Assembly: GCA_024231955.1 (NCBI GenBank)
Contig: JAAEPZ010000538.1
Coordinates: 124,001 to 188,000, forward strand
Source: a bacterium
GTDB taxonomy: Bacteria; Krumholzibacteriota; Krumholzibacteriia; JACNKJ01
Length of the DNA stretch: 64,000 nt
Direction: 5' to 3'
The notes beneath the pieces were generated by a model that saw only the letters and a program-made list of their open reading frames with translations, was not told where the DNA came from and ran no database searches. Shown here piece after piece: positions 49,746 to 59,797 of this stretch. Made by a program: the position numbers and the translations under genes. Positions within the stretch are counted from its first letter, which is position 1; every line of letters begins with the position of its first letter.

Positions 49746-52231
49746 GTCGCCACCCCCCTCGTGAGCCGCAGAAATGTCCAACTGACGACGAAGACGGAGC
49801 TGACGGGCATCAGGATTGCCGCCACCACGGGCGTGACGAGTCCCGCCAGGCACAGTCCCACCGCCAGAACGTTATAGGCAACGGCGAAAATCAGATTGCC
49901 TCTCACGACTTTGCGGAGCAGCCGGGCGGCCAGGAGGCTGCGGCGCAAGGCGACGATGCCGTCGCCCAGGAAACAGAAATCGGACTTGCCCGGCAGGACC
50001 GGTCGATCCACCGCTGGTGTGGCGGCGCAGAGAGCGGCGGCAAAACCGGGGCTGTCATTCAAACCGTCACCCACCATGAGTGTGTCGCAGTCATCAAGTT
50101 GCTTGATTCGCTCGACCTTGGCCTCCGGATCCAATCCACCCCAGGCCCGCTCCTCGGGGATGCCCAGGGCCGTCGCCGCCAGATCCACCTTGGCCTGGTG
50201 GTCGCCGCTCACCATGTAGACGTCATAGCCGGCCCGCTGCAGCGTATGCACCTCCGCGGCGGCATCGGCCTTGAACTCCTCGGTCAGATGAAAACCGGCG
50301 ATCAATTCGCCATTCAGGGACAGGACGGTATCGCCTGATGACGACTGCGCATCAGGTTCAGCGTCGGCGGTGCTCAGGGCCCAACTTGCCCGTCCCAAAC
50401 GCCAGGTGGCAGCGGCCAGGTTCAACTCCAGGCCGCAACCGGCCGACTCTCGGAGCTCTCCGGCCAGGTGGTCAAGAGGTTGTGTCGATTCGGATCCGCT
50501 GTACTGCAGCGCTTTGGAGAGGCTAAGGCTGACAGGGTGATTGCTGCGACTTGTCATGTAGCCGAGTACCGCCCGCTGCTCCGCCGACAACCGCCTCAAG
50601 GTCTCCCGGGCATCGCCGCTCAGGGTGAGCTGACCCATGGTGACCGTTCCGGTTTTGTCCAGCAGGATCTTGCGCACCTGCAGCGCCTTCTCCAGGAAGT
50701 CGCTCTTCCGCAGGAATATTCCGGCCCTTCGCAGACCGACATGAATCAGCTCCGTGGCCAGTGGGGGGGCCAGTCCGAGAGCGCAGGGGCAGGTAACGAC
50801 CAGGACGCTGATCGCCACCTGCAGGGCAACCGACGGAGCGAACGCCATCCAACCCACCAGACCGGCTCCGGCAATCAGCAGGACCAGTGAAACGTACCAA
50901 CCGCTGATGCGATGCCACCACCTGGGTTGGAAGTCCTCTCCGTCCGTTGTCGCAAGCAGCAGATTCCGCAGCCTGCCGTCGGCAAAATCTTCGGTAGCGG
51001 TGATTGCGAATCCGTGGCTGCCGGCATTGAAGGCGCCTGCAGGGACTTTGTCGCCGGGGGAGAGGGCGACATGCTCCGACTCGCCGGTGATCCAGTCAAG
51101 CGAGACCTCCACCCTGCGTCTCAGCAGGATCCCCTCAACCACAACCAGGTCACCCGGCGCGATCCACAGCTCATCGCCGGATTCGACCTTGGGAGCGGCG
51201 ATCACGGTCACCGCTCCGGCCACCTGCCGCTTGACGGTCAGATGCTCGGCGCCGGTTGTCGTGAGCAGGGAGTTGCGATTGCGTTCCAGGATATGCTCCT
51301 GCGCCCAGCGCCCGATCAGCATCAGGGCGATGAAAACGGTCAGACTGTCGAAGTAGGCGCTCTCAGGTCCGCTTGACAGGAAACCGTATACCGATCCGCC
51401 GTAGGCCAGCGCCATCCCCACCGAAATGGGCAGATCGAGATGCAGCACCCGGCGTCGCAATCCGGCGACGGCTGCCGTGAAGAACACGCCGCCGCCTGCG
51501 ACCATTGCAATCGTGGCCAGACCCAGGCTGAGCCAGCCGAAGAACGGGTAGAGCGCACCATCCGTGGAGGTCAGGCCGAAATAGTAACTCAGGCTGAACA
51601 TCATCACATTGAGAGCCATGGCTATGGAGACGGCCATCCGCATCAGCAAAGTGCGGGAATGTTGCGGCATCTCACCTTGATCGGGAGCGAACCGGTAGCC
51701 GAACTTCTCGACCTCGATCAGAAAATCCTTGAGATCGCCCCGAGTCCGATCCCAGCTCAATTCGGCCTTGCCCAGTGCGGAGTTGATGCGGATCTGAATG
51801 CCCGCTTCCCGACGTCGGAACAGCTGCTCTATCAGCCAGACGCAGGCGGCGCAGTGAACACCCTGAATATCCAGGTCCAGGTGCAGAGGCTCGTCGGTCT
51901 TTTCGATTTTCGCGAGCAGTTGATCGAGCCAATCGAAGTTATGGGACCTGAGGCTGGCGGCGGGGACATGGGTGCCGATACGAAGATCGTAAAACCGACT
52001 CAGCTCCTTCCGATTGATCATCTCCCAGACGCTGCGGCAGCCGCGACAGCAGAATGGGCCGTCCTCCGTCTTCCAGAAATTACCCAGATTGTTGCCGCAA
52101 TGCAGGCATCTGCCGGACTCTGCAGCAGCGAGCCAGTTGGGGGGCCAGTCGGTCGGCCAGGACTTGTCGTTGGTCGTTGGCAGCATCATCGCCCAATTTG
52201 TCGGCAGCTCTCGGGTTCGGTAGCGAACCAT
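49733..52231 (-). CDS. ccoI: Copper-exporting P-type ATPase CcoI
   Basis: 832 residues. An N-terminal Cys-rich module (GRCLHCGNN and GPFCCRGCRSVW) is followed by a heavy-metal domain (VHCAACVWLIE), then eight helices. The CPC channel motif is VVTCPCALGLAPPLATELI (about residue 481), the phosphorylation site DKTGTVTMGQ (about residue 524), the TGES motif ITGESEHV and the hinge VGDGLNDSPGF. CcoI (FixI) supplies copper to the periplasm for cbb3 assembly. The start is uncertain (ATG at 52231 or 52189, neither with a strong site). It follows the SafE-like gene by 25 bp and overlaps ccoS by 13 bp. Confidence 0.92.
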   Translation of the reverse strand: MVRYRTRELPTNWAMMLPTTNDKSWPTDWPPNWLAAAESGRCLHCGNNLGNFWKTEDGPFCCRGCRSVWEMINRKELSRFYDLRIGTHVPAASLRSHNFDWLDQLLAKIEKTDEPLHLDLDIQGVHCAACVWLIEQLFRRREAGIQIRINSALGKAELSWDRTRGDLKDFLIEVEKFGYRFAPDQGEMPQHSRTLLMRMAVSIAMALNVMMFSLSYYFGLTSTDGALYPFFGWLSLGLATIAMVAGGGVFFTAAVAGLRRRVLHLDLPISVGMALAYGGSVYGFLSSGPESAYFDSLTVFIALMLIGRWAQEHILERNRNSLLTTTGAEHLTVKRQVAGAVTVIAAPKVESGDELWIAPGDLVVVEGILLRRRVEVSLDWITGESEHVALSPGDKVPAGAFNAGSHGFAITATEDFADGRLRNLLLATTDGEDFQPRWWHRISGWYVSLVLLIAGAGLVGWMAFAPSVALQVAISVLVVTCPCALGLAPPLATELIHVGLRRAGIFLRKSDFLEKALQVRKILLDKTGTVTMGQLTLSGDARETLRRLSAEQRAVLGYMTSRSNHPVSLSLSKALQYSGSESTQPLDHLAGELRESAGCGLELNLAAATWRLGRASWALSTADAEPDAQSSSGDTVLSLNGELIAGFHLTEEFKADAAAEVHTLQRAGYDVYMVSGDHQAKVDLAATALGIPEERAWGGLDPEAKVERIKQLDDCDTLMVGDGLNDSPGFAAALCAATPAVDRPVLPGKSDFCFLGDGIVALRRSLLAARLLRKVVRGNLIFAVAYNVLAVGLCLAGLVTPVVAAILMPVSSVFVVSWTFLRLTRGVATWTS

Positions 52232-52256
52232 TGCTGATCAGTCGGTCGGTATGAGA

Positions 52257-53018
52257 TCACCAGACAGGCAGGAAACCCCACAGTATTGTCTTGATAAAAC
52301 CGAAAATCTTGCCGGCGCGAAACAGGAATTCGAGGCCGACAATCAGCACCAGTATAGCAGCCAGTATGTTGAATCGTCTCTGTAGCGTTGGTGTCAGACG
52401 CCCGACACCGAGGCCAATGAACAGCAACACCGGGATCGTACCCAGTCCGAACATACCCATGGTGCCGGCCCCATGGAGCGGTGTAGGTGCAGTCAGTGCA
52501 ACTGCGGCCACCGCGTATACGGGTCCGCAGGGGAGAAAACCGTTGGCAAGACCCAGCAGGTAGCGTCCCATCAGACTGGAGGTGCCAAGTAGCCCCAGAA
52601 ACTTCTCGGCGATCATTCGCCCAAGCGCATTGCTCTCCAGAAAGCGGGCGGTCGGTAACCAGCCCAGTAATCCCAGACCCATCATCAGCATGAACAGCCC
52701 GGCGATGAGGAACAACCAGCCACGCACCAGCGGAGTTGGTCCCGTTGCCTGGGCGGCGGAGGCTATCAGACCAAGCACCAGGCCGATGATCGCATAGGAG
52801 TTCACTCTTCCCAGGTGATACACGATCAATGCCGGCAACAATGAACTCAACTGCCTGTCGGTGCGCCCCTGGGCCAGCGAGAAAGTTGTGATGATCGGCC
52901 CGCACATGCCAATGCAGTGCCCCAGGCTGGTGGTCAGTCCTATCCCGAAAGCCGCCCATAAGGTCAGAAGGGCGGCTCCTACTTCCGGAACGGCTCCACA
53001 GCAGTCGCCCATTGCCAT
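52257..53018 (-). CDS. TauE/SafE-family membrane protein of the cbb3 cluster
   Basis: 253 residues from the ATG at 53018 (GGGGAG site). About six membrane helices, with two conserved Cys blocks typical of the sulfite-exporter/UreH-like group that accompanies cbb3 operons: GLTTSLGHCIGMCGPIITTF (about 28-47) and LANGFLPCGPVYAVAAVAL. The N-terminal MGDCCGAVPEV adds a Cys pair. This group occurs next to ccoI and is thought to aid metal handling in oxidase assembly. It is probably the first gene of the minus-strand cbb3 operon, with the promoter in 53019-53423. Confidence 0.83.
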   Translation of the reverse strand: MAMGDCCGAVPEVGAALLTLWAAFGIGLTTSLGHCIGMCGPIITTFSLAQGRTDRQLSSLLPALIVYHLGRVNSYAIIGLVLGLIASAAQATGPTPLVRGWLFLIAGLFMLMMGLGLLGWLPTARFLESNALGRMIAEKFLGLLGTSSLMGRYLLGLANGFLPCGPVYAVAAVALTAPTPLHGAGTMGMFGLGTIPVLLFIGLGVGRLTPTLQRRFNILAAILVLIVGLEFLFRAGKIFGFIKTILWGFLPVW

Positions 53019-53423
53019 GACTCCCCGGCAGCAAAGGTGAGGTCTTCAATAATGGATATTACTGGCATCAGAATACTACAAAGGTGGTCCTTTGCTGTCC
53101 AGTCGTTTGGTTTATTCCACTGAATTAAGAGCAGGATTGATCAGAACGGATGTGCTGTTTCGTCAAGTTGACTCATGTATGAGATTTCCCATTACACGTA
53201 GAGCCAGGTTTCAGGTTGCTCAAGCCTTGGCGAGAAGATTATTCAACTCCAACCTCTTACTGCCTCAAGGCTTCCGGCAATAATGTCGATACGAAAAACG
53301 ACCAGGGGCTCTCGTTCTGAACAAACATTGCTGGTGGTGATCGTTCGGTCGCCTGTTGGACCTGTTGCCGCACACGACGGAGACATACGGCACGACCCAA
53401 AATCGGATCAAGGAGAACTGCTT
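53019..53423. promoter_or_regulatory. Divergent promoter region between cbb3 operon and chemoreceptor
   Basis: 405 bases without a convincing gene. It must hold the start signals of the minus-strand cbb3 operon and the plus-strand chemoreceptor. I found a perfect 11-base palindrome GTCAAGTTGAC at 53162-53172 but no FNR/Crp-type TTGAT-N4-ATCAA box and no clear -35/-10 pair. The chemoreceptor ribosome site (AAGGAGAA) is at the right edge. Confidence 0.5.
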
Positions 53424-56237
53424 ATGAGTCTCAAGATGAAAATGGTCATGACCTATATGGGGGTCGGGCTCATTCCGCTGGCTTTGATAGGATTGATACT
53501 GTGGAACGTGGCCTCAAGTGCTTTGGAAGCAACGGCGTACGACCAGCTGGCCTCCATACGTGAGATCAAGGAGCAACAGGTTGACCAGTATTTTGCGGCC
53601 TGCGAGGGTGACCTGGGAGTACTGGTGGAATCCGTATCGAGTTTGAAGAATGAAGCCTTTGAAAAGATCCGTGTAGGTCAACAACACAAGATCAAACAGC
53701 TTCATGATCATTTCGCCAAGATCAATTACGATGTCCTGACCCTGGCCGCCAGCAAGGATGTGCGGGAGATGTACGACCTGCTCTTCCAGTATCACCTTGA
53801 TTCCGAGGTGTCGGGCAGCGGCAACTATGACGTCAACAACGACGCCTACAGGAAGATCTGGGACGAGAACAGTCACTTCCTGAACCAGTACGTGGAGAAC
53901 TACGGCTACAACGACGTGTTCATTGTCTGCGCAGCTCATGGACATGTGATGTACTCCGCCGGCAGGGAGAGCGATCTTGGTCAGAACCTGGAGCACGGGC
54001 CGCTGTCGGACAGCGGGCTTGCGCATGTGCGACGACATGTGCTGGAGACGGGCGGCATCGCCTATGATGACTTCGAGCCCTACGCAGCAGCCAGAGGCGA
54101 GCAGACGGCTTTTGTCGGTGCCCCGGTGAAGGATGCCGCCGGTGAGATCAAGGCTGTGGTCGTTCTGCAGATTCCAGCGGAACCCATCAACAGCATTGCC
54201 CAGCAACGTGACGGCATGGGCAATACCGGCGAGACATACCTGATCGGCAGGGAGCAGGGTCAGACGGCTTATCGCAGCGACCGCGTGGTCAAAAGCGGCC
54301 TGATGATCGGTACATTGAAGTCGGGCAAATCAATTGATCTGGCCCTGAGCGGCTCCAGCGGAGTTCGGATCAAGACCGGCAGCACCGGCCATGCCGAACT
54401 GGAGCGCTATGCGCCTCTGGATCTGCCTGGCCTGGATTGGTGCATAGTCACCACCATGGCGTTGGAGGAGGTCATCGCCACCAGGCTGGAGGGTGAGGAT
54501 AGCGACTTCTTCGCCAAGTACATCGAAAGATTCGATTACTATGATCTGTTTCTCCTTACACCCGACGGCAATTGCTTTTATACGGTGGCCCATGAGGCCG
54601 ACTATCACACGAACCTGATCAACGGCGAGTTCTCCGAATCCGGTCTGGGCGACGCGGTGCGTGAATGCCTGCAGAGCGGGAAATTCGCCTTCGGCGATTA
54701 TGCGCCCTATGTTCCCAGCAAAGGGGTGCCGGCGGGATTTATCGCTCAGCCAGTCTATCATGGCAGTGATATTGAGTTCATTGTAGCACTGCAACTCTCG
54801 GTAAATTCGATCAGTGAGATGATGATGGCGGGATCGAACAAGGATAAGGCCCTGGAGGCTTATCTGGTCGGCTCCGACGGCTACATGCGCTCCAACTCGG
54901 TCCTCAATCCGTCCAACTACAGCATCAAAGCTTCATTCGCCCAGGGCAACAAGGTGGATACCGAGGCTACTCGAAGTGCGTTGAGCGGCAGCTCGGATTC
55001 CAGGTTGATTGCTGATTACCTCGGCACCGATGTGCTCTCGGCCTGGGCGCCATTGGATGTCTTCGGCAATAAGTGGGCTCTGGTTTGTGAGATTGAGGAG
55101 AAATCGGCCTTGGCCGCCAACGCGGCCGTCGCCAGGTGGATTATCGGCAGCCTGCTTGTCGTTGGCCTGGCTGTGGCCGTCCTTGCTATGACGATGGCGA
55201 AATCGATCAGCAAGCCGATCGGAGATCTTGTCGGTTCACTGCAGGACATGAGTCAAGGTGATCTAACCGCCCGCATCAATGTTATGAGTCAGGATGAGAT
55301 AGGGAGGTTGGCCGATCATTTCAACAACTTCGCCGGTAAACTCCAGAATACCATCAAGGAGATCGCAACGAATACCTCTTCGCTGGCCAATACGAGTGAA
55401 AATCTGTCCAACGGCGCCGCGGAGATGACCTCGGCCGCCACCGAGATGAATAGTCAATCCACAAGTGCGTCGGGTACGGTTGTGCAGCTCTCCTCGAACC
55501 TGACCAATGTCGCTTCGGGTGCCGAGGAGATGTCGTCGACCGTTTCGACCCTGGCGGCGGCGATCGAGGAGTTGAGTGCATCTTTGACGGAGGTGGCGAA
55601 GAACTGCAGCAATGGATCGAAGATGTCGGCGGATGCCGATGGTAAGACCCGCCTTGCCGGCAAAACGATGAGCATTCTCAACACTTCGGCCGAGGAGATC
55701 GGCAAGGTTATCGGGACGATCAACGATATTGCCGATCAAACCAATCTGCTGGCGCTCAACGCCACCATTGAGGCCGCCAGCGCGGGGGAGGCGGGCAGAG
55801 GCTTTGCCGTCGTCGCCAACGAGGTTAAGGAGCTGGCCAAGCAGACGGCGCAGTCCACCGAGGAGATTGAGCGCTTCATCAAGGAGATCCAGGGCAAAAC
55901 GGGTGAGGCCGTTATTGCCATTGAGGATATCTCCAAGATCATCGACGAGTTGAACGTCACCGTTCAGGCGATTGCCAGTGCGGTCGAGGAGCAGTCCGCC
56001 ACAACCAGCGAGATCGCCAAGGGTGTAAGCGGCGCATCGGAAGCCGCGACGGATATTTCGCGCAACATCCAGGAGGCTTCGACCGGTTCGACGGAGGTAT
56101 CACGGAACATTGATGAGGTGAGATCCATGTCGTCGGATGTCAAGGCCGGAGCCGATATGAGCAACAGCGGCAGCACGGAGTTGACCGAAATGGCCCTGCA
56201 CTTGCGCGGGCTTGTTGATCAATTCAAAACCGGGTGA
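53424..56237 (+). CDS. Methyl-accepting chemotaxis protein with duplicated sensor region
   Basis: 937 residues from the ATG at 53424 (AAGGAGAA site); the longer frame upstream is not receptor-like. TM1 is [19 protein letters not shown]. The periplasmic part (about 30-565) contains two diverged copies of a Cache-like unit: [28 protein letters not shown] with [10 protein letters not shown], and [28 protein letters not shown] with [17 protein letters not shown]2 ([16 protein letters not shown], about 571) leads to a HAMP domain, then the signalling hairpin [31 protein letters not shown]. No che genes are nearby, so it feeds a distant chemosensory system. Confidence 0.92.
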   Translation: MSLKMKMVMTYMGVGLIPLALIGLILWNVASSALEATAYDQLASIREIKEQQVDQYFAACEGDLGVLVESVSSLKNEAFEKIRVGQQHKIKQLHDHFAKINYDVLTLAASKDVREMYDLLFQYHLDSEVSGSGNYDVNNDAYRKIWDENSHFLNQYVENYGYNDVFIVCAAHGHVMYSAGRESDLGQNLEHGPLSDSGLAHVRRHVLETGGIAYDDFEPYAAARGEQTAFVGAPVKDAAGEIKAVVVLQIPAEPINSIAQQRDGMGNTGETYLIGREQGQTAYRSDRVVKSGLMIGTLKSGKSIDLALSGSSGVRIKTGSTGHAELERYAPLDLPGLDWCIVTTMALEEVIATRLEGEDSDFFAKYIERFDYYDLFLLTPDGNCFYTVAHEADYHTNLINGEFSESGLGDAVRECLQSGKFAFGDYAPYVPSKGVPAGFIAQPVYHGSDIEFIVALQLSVNSISEMMMAGSNKDKALEAYLVGSDGYMRSNSVLNPSNYSIKASFAQGNKVDTEATRSALSGSSDSRLIADYLGTDVLSAWAPLDVFGNKWALVCEIEEKSALAANAAVARWIIGSLLVVGLAVAVLAMTMAKSISKPIGDLVGSLQDMSQGDLTARINVMSQDEIGRLADHFNNFAGKLQNTIKEIATNTSSLANTSENLSNGAAEMTSAATEMNSQSTSASGTVVQLSSNLTNVASGAEEMSSTVSTLAAAIEELSASLTEVAKNCSNGSKMSADADGKTRLAGKTMSILNTSAEEIGKVIGTINDIADQTNLLALNATIEAASAGEAGRGFAVVANEVKELAKQTAQSTEEIERFIKEIQGKTGEAVIAIEDISKIIDELNVTVQAIASAVEEQSATTSEIAKGVSGASEAATDISRNIQEASTGSTEVSRNIDEVRSMSSDVKAGADMSNSGSTELTEMALHLRGLVDQFKTG

Positions 56238-56299
56238 CATGTGCACTCGTGAGAAGCCTGAAAGGGCTCTGTATATTCAGATGTATCGCAGGAAAAAAT

Positions 56300-56330
56300 A
56301 CGCGGGGGCGAAAGGCCCCCGCGTTTGTTT
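56300..56330. terminator. Bidirectional terminator between chemoreceptor and typA
   Basis: A perfect 10-bp stem (56300-56309 with 56315-56324) around GAAAG, followed by TTGTTT on the plus strand and by TATTTTTT on the minus strand, between genes ending at 56237 (+) and 56329 (-). Confidence 0.85.
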
Positions 56331-58152
56331 ATGCCTGATCCTGGCCGAGTTTGGCTGATGCGCGTTCGGCCCGTTTCCGGTCGTGCTCATCGAGATGGGA
56401 CTTGCGCATCCGGATGCTGACCGGAGTCACTTCGACGTATTCGTCCTGACCGATATGCTCCAGACACTCCTCCAGGCTCATCCTTACCGGGGGGGCGACC
56501 TTGAGGCTCTTGTCGGAGGCGGCGGCGCGCATGTTCGTCAGCTTCTTGCTCTTCTGCGCGTTGACGACAATGTCCCCCGCCTTGGGGCACTCGCCGATCA
56601 CCTGTCCGCCGTAGAGCGGATCGCCGCCGCCGATGAAGAACCGACCGCGATCCTGCAGAGCGTCCAGGGCGAAGGGCACCGCGGAGCCCTGACCCATGGA
56701 GATGATGCTGCCCGTCGTCCGCTGGGGGATGGAGCCCTTGAAGTACTCGTACTGGAAGAAGCGATGGTTGAGGACGATCTCGCCGGAGGTGGCCTGCAGC
56801 ATGCGGCTGCGGAATCCGATGAGGCCGCGGCTGGGCACATGGAACTCGATGAGACTGCGGCCATCGCGGTTTTCCATCTTCACCATCTCGGCCTTGCGGT
56901 TGCCCAGATGCTCGATGACCGTGCCGGCGTGTTCGGCCGACACGTCGATGGAGAGCACCTCGACCGGCTCGGCTTTCTTGCCGTCGATCTCCTTGTAGAT
57001 GACCCGCGGCTGGCCGACCATGAACTCGTAACCCTCCCGCCGCATGTTCTCCATGAGGATCGACAGGTGCAGAATGCCTCGGCCCGATACCTTGAACTCG
57101 TCCGGGCTGGAGGTGTCCTCCACCCGCAGGGCCATGTCCCGTTCGGTCTCCTTGTAGAGGCGCTCCCGCACCTGGCGGCTTGTGCAGAACCGTCCCTCCT
57201 GGCCGAAGAAGGGGCTCGTATTGACCAGGAAGCTCATGGTGAGCGTAGGTTCGTCCATGGCGATCAGGGGCAGGGGATCCGGTTGCAGATGATCGGCGAG
57301 AGTGTCGCCGATCTCCACGTCGGTCAGCCCGATCACCGCGCAGATGTCGCCGCAGTCCACGCGCGTAACCTCGCGGCGGCCCAGGCCGTCGAAGGTGAAG
57401 AGCTGCCTGATCACGGCGTTGCGCGAACTGCCGTCCCGCTTGATCACGGCGATGGGCTCGCCCGCTTTCAGGTACCCGCGGAAGACGCGCCCGATGCCGA
57501 TGCGGCCAACGTAATCGCTGTGGTCCAGCGACGTGCAGAGCATCTGCACGGGACCCTCGACCATGGGGGGCGCGGGGATGTTGTGGATGATCATCTCAAG
57601 CAAGGGGGTCAGATCCTTGCGTTCGTCGGCGAGATCGGCTACCGCCCAACCGTCCCGGCCCGCGGCATAGACCGTGGGGAACTCCAGCTGCTCCTCGCTG
57701 GCGTCCAGGTCGATGAAGAGATCGAGCACCTCATCGTTCACCTCCTGGGGACGCGCGCCGGGGCGATCCACCTTATTGATGACCACGATGGGCTTGAGGT
57801 GCCGCTGCAGCGCTTTCTGCAGCACGAAACGGGTCTGGGGCATCGGCCCCTCGAAGGCGTCCACCAGAAGCAGCACGCCGTCCGCCATTTTCAGCACGCG
57901 CTCCACCTCGCCGCCGAAGTCGGCGTGGCCGGGTGTGTCGATGATATTGATGCGCACGTCGCCGTAATTGACGGCGATGTTCTTGGAGCGGATGGTAATG
58001 CCCCGTTCCCGTTCGAGATCGTGGGAGTCCAGCAACCGTTCGACCACTTGCTGCCCCTTCCGGAACAGATGGCACTGCTTCATGACCTCATCCACGAGGG
58101 TGGTCTTGCCGTGATCGACATGGGCGATTATGGCGATATTGCGCAAACTCAT
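56329..58152 (-). CDS. typA: Translational GTPase TypA/BipA
   Basis: 607 residues from the ATG at 58152 (GGAG site 9 bases upstream); an in-frame ATG at 58185 adds 11 non-conserved residues. G1 reads [18 protein letters not shown]3 reads [16 protein letters not shown] and G4 [10 protein letters not shown]. The C-terminal part has the family-specific [18 protein letters not shown] and [31 protein letters not shown]. BipA binds the ribosome and assists late 50S assembly and stress growth. Length and motifs are normal. The gene appears monocistronic, with a shared terminator downstream. Confidence 0.95.
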   Translation of the reverse strand: MSLRNIAIIAHVDHGKTTLVDEVMKQCHLFRKGQQVVERLLDSHDLERERGITIRSKNIAVNYGDVRINIIDTPGHADFGGEVERVLKMADGVLLLVDAFEGPMPQTRFVLQKALQRHLKPIVVINKVDRPGARPQEVNDEVLDLFIDLDASEEQLEFPTVYAAGRDGWAVADLADERKDLTPLLEMIIHNIPAPPMVEGPVQMLCTSLDHSDYVGRIGIGRVFRGYLKAGEPIAVIKRDGSSRNAVIRQLFTFDGLGRREVTRVDCGDICAVIGLTDVEIGDTLADHLQPDPLPLIAMDEPTLTMSFLVNTSPFFGQEGRFCTSRQVRERLYKETERDMALRVEDTSSPDEFKVSGRGILHLSILMENMRREGYEFMVGQPRVIYKEIDGKKAEPVEVLSIDVSAEHAGTVIEHLGNRKAEMVKMENRDGRSLIEFHVPSRGLIGFRSRMLQATSGEIVLNHRFFQYEYFKGSIPQRTTGSIISMGQGSAVPFALDALQDRGRFFIGGGDPLYGGQVIGECPKAGDIVVNAQKSKKLTNMRAAASDKSLKVAPPVRMSLEECLEHIGQDEYVEVTPVSIRMRKSHLDEHDRKRAERASAKLGQDQA

Positions 58153-58350
58153 CGGGGCACTCCGTTTGGATCGGGAAGCGGGCAATTAGGTGCGAACAGG
58201 GGCCGACGTCAACACCGTGAGCCCTGGAACTTGACTCATTCCCGAATAACTTGCGCAACCTGGCCGGATTTGACGAACACTCCTGCCGACACGGCCATTA
58301 TAATGAGATACATCTGACCATTTCGGGCAGCTGCCGTCGTTTTGCCGCAT

Positions 58351-59331
58351 TTATCTCAGCAGCAGCAACATGCCGCCGGTGAATAGGATCTGGAAGAGGA
58401 ATGTCAGGGTGCCGACCAGGAGGGCCGCCCGGCCGTTGCGCAGGATGCCGCCGAGCCGGATCTTCAGACCGATCCCGGCCATGGCAATGATGAGGGCGTA
58501 GTGACTCATCCCGCTGATCGTCTCGATCAGTTCACCCGACAGCAGGTTGAAGGTCGGCACCAGGGTGAACAGGACAAAGCCTGTAATGAAGAGGGGGATG
58601 CCGGGCCGCTTGCCGCCACGGTCACCGTTTGCTCTCCGCAGCGAGACGGCAAGTATGAGCACGACGGGGGTGAGCATCAGGATTCGGGTCATCTTGACGA
58701 TAGTGGCCGCCTGACCGGTCGTATCGCTGATGGAGAAGCCGGCCGCGACCACCTGCCCCACGGCTTGCAGCGTATTGCCGATGAGCACACCCGAATCGGT
58801 GTTCGTGAGACCAAGCGCCACGGTGCCGATGAACGGGAGCAGGAAGATGCCGAGGGTGCCCAGGAAATTGACGATGGCCACCGACAGCCCGACCTCCTCC
58901 TCCCGGGCGCCGATGAGGGGACCGGCGGCGGCGATGGCCGAGCTGCCGCAGATGCCGTTGCCGATGCCGAGCAGCAGCCCGAAGCGTCTGTCGAGTTTGA
59001 ACAGCCTGGCCAGCAGTACCGAAATCGCGATCGTCACCGTCATGGCGGCGATGACCAGCAGCAGCGAGTTGCCCCCCAGCTCGCGCAGGGTCATGAAATT
59101 GAGATTAACCCCCATCAACGCAATGGCGAACGACAGAATGTGCTTTTCGCTGAAGGTGATCCCCTGCTGGAACCGGACGCCCGGTTTGAGAACATTGCCG
59201 ACGACTATCCCCAGAATGATCGCCAGGGCAACCGCCCCGATGGGGGTGTAGGTCGCCAGGTGCATGGCTGTCAGCCCGATGCAGGCGCAGAGCAGGATGC
59301 CGCGGGCGGTCAAAGCAACATTGCTCAGCAA
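58351..59331 (-). CDS. YeiH-family putative sulfate exporter
   Basis: 326 residues from a TTG at 59331, 6 bases after GGGGGA; the same frame extends back to 59404 without ATG or GTG. About ten membrane helices. Blocks typical of the YeiH/PSE family: AIILGIVVGNVLKPGVRFQQGITFSEKHILSFAIALMGVNL, GIGNGICGSSAIAAAGPLIGA and VNFLGTLGIFLLPFIG, then TGQAATIVKMTRILMLTPVVL. Its transport substrate is not established; sulfate, sulfite or related anions are proposed for the family. No regulator gene adjoins it. Confidence 0.87.
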   Translation of the reverse strand: MLSNVALTARGILLCACIGLTAMHLATYTPIGAVALAIILGIVVGNVLKPGVRFQQGITFSEKHILSFAIALMGVNLNFMTLRELGGNSLLLVIAAMTVTIAISVLLARLFKLDRRFGLLLGIGNGICGSSAIAAAGPLIGAREEEVGLSVAIVNFLGTLGIFLLPFIGTVALGLTNTDSGVLIGNTLQAVGQVVAAGFSISDTTGQAATIVKMTRILMLTPVVLILAVSLRRANGDRGGKRPGIPLFITGFVLFTLVPTFNLLSGELIETISGMSHYALIIAMAGIGLKIRLGGILRNGRAALLVGTLTFLFQILFTGGMLLLLR

Positions 59332-59797
59332 AGCGGTTCCCCCGAGATCGGGATCGTTGAGGCGACATGGATCATCGTCATTCCGCCATCCGTGGCAGGG
59401 GGATCTGAAGTTTCATTGCATGAAATAGATGGAGAGCCTCGATGTAGTCAACCCCTCTCCGTCCAAACTCCTCGGTATTGAACCCACGAGACGTTGCTCA
59501 TCATCAGATCCCGACGACAAGACATGCCGCCGGCAGAGAGATGGCATTGCCGGAAGCCGCTCTGGTGCCGGTATTGTTGCGGAAGCGCAACCGGTCTGCC
59601 GGGATATCTCAGATAACGCCCAGTCGTATCATCTCCCTAAGAGGCGTTAAAATGGTCGATTCCGCCATTCTCATATCAATCGGATGTATATCTCACACCA
59701 ATTTCAGGTGTTTATCCGCCCGATAGCCGATAATCCAGTCTGCCCCGATGACCGAGTCCCACTGTTGGGACCCTCATGACGAGCAAGGAGCAGAGCA
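59332..59797. other. Divergent intergenic region, no gene seen
   Basis: 466 bases between the YeiH-type gene (minus) and the SBBP-repeat gene (plus). No frame has both a ribosome site and a protein-like composition. No strong hairpin, tRNA fold or repeat was recognised. It should hold the promoters of both flanking genes; the GAGCAAGGAGCAGAGC stretch at its right end is the ribosome site of the plus-strand gene. Confidence 0.5.

Noticed and set aside
53162..53172. Palindrome GTCAAGTTGAC as an FNR/Crp site for the cbb3 operon
   Set aside because: FNR boxes read TTGAT-N4-ATCAA; this has the half-sites in reverse order with a single-base spacer. Recorded only as a palindrome in the intergenic region.
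56383..58317. Open frame of 644 codons on the plus strand across typA
   Set aside because: It is antisense to a nearly invariant GTPase gene and His/Asp/Leu-rich without motifs.
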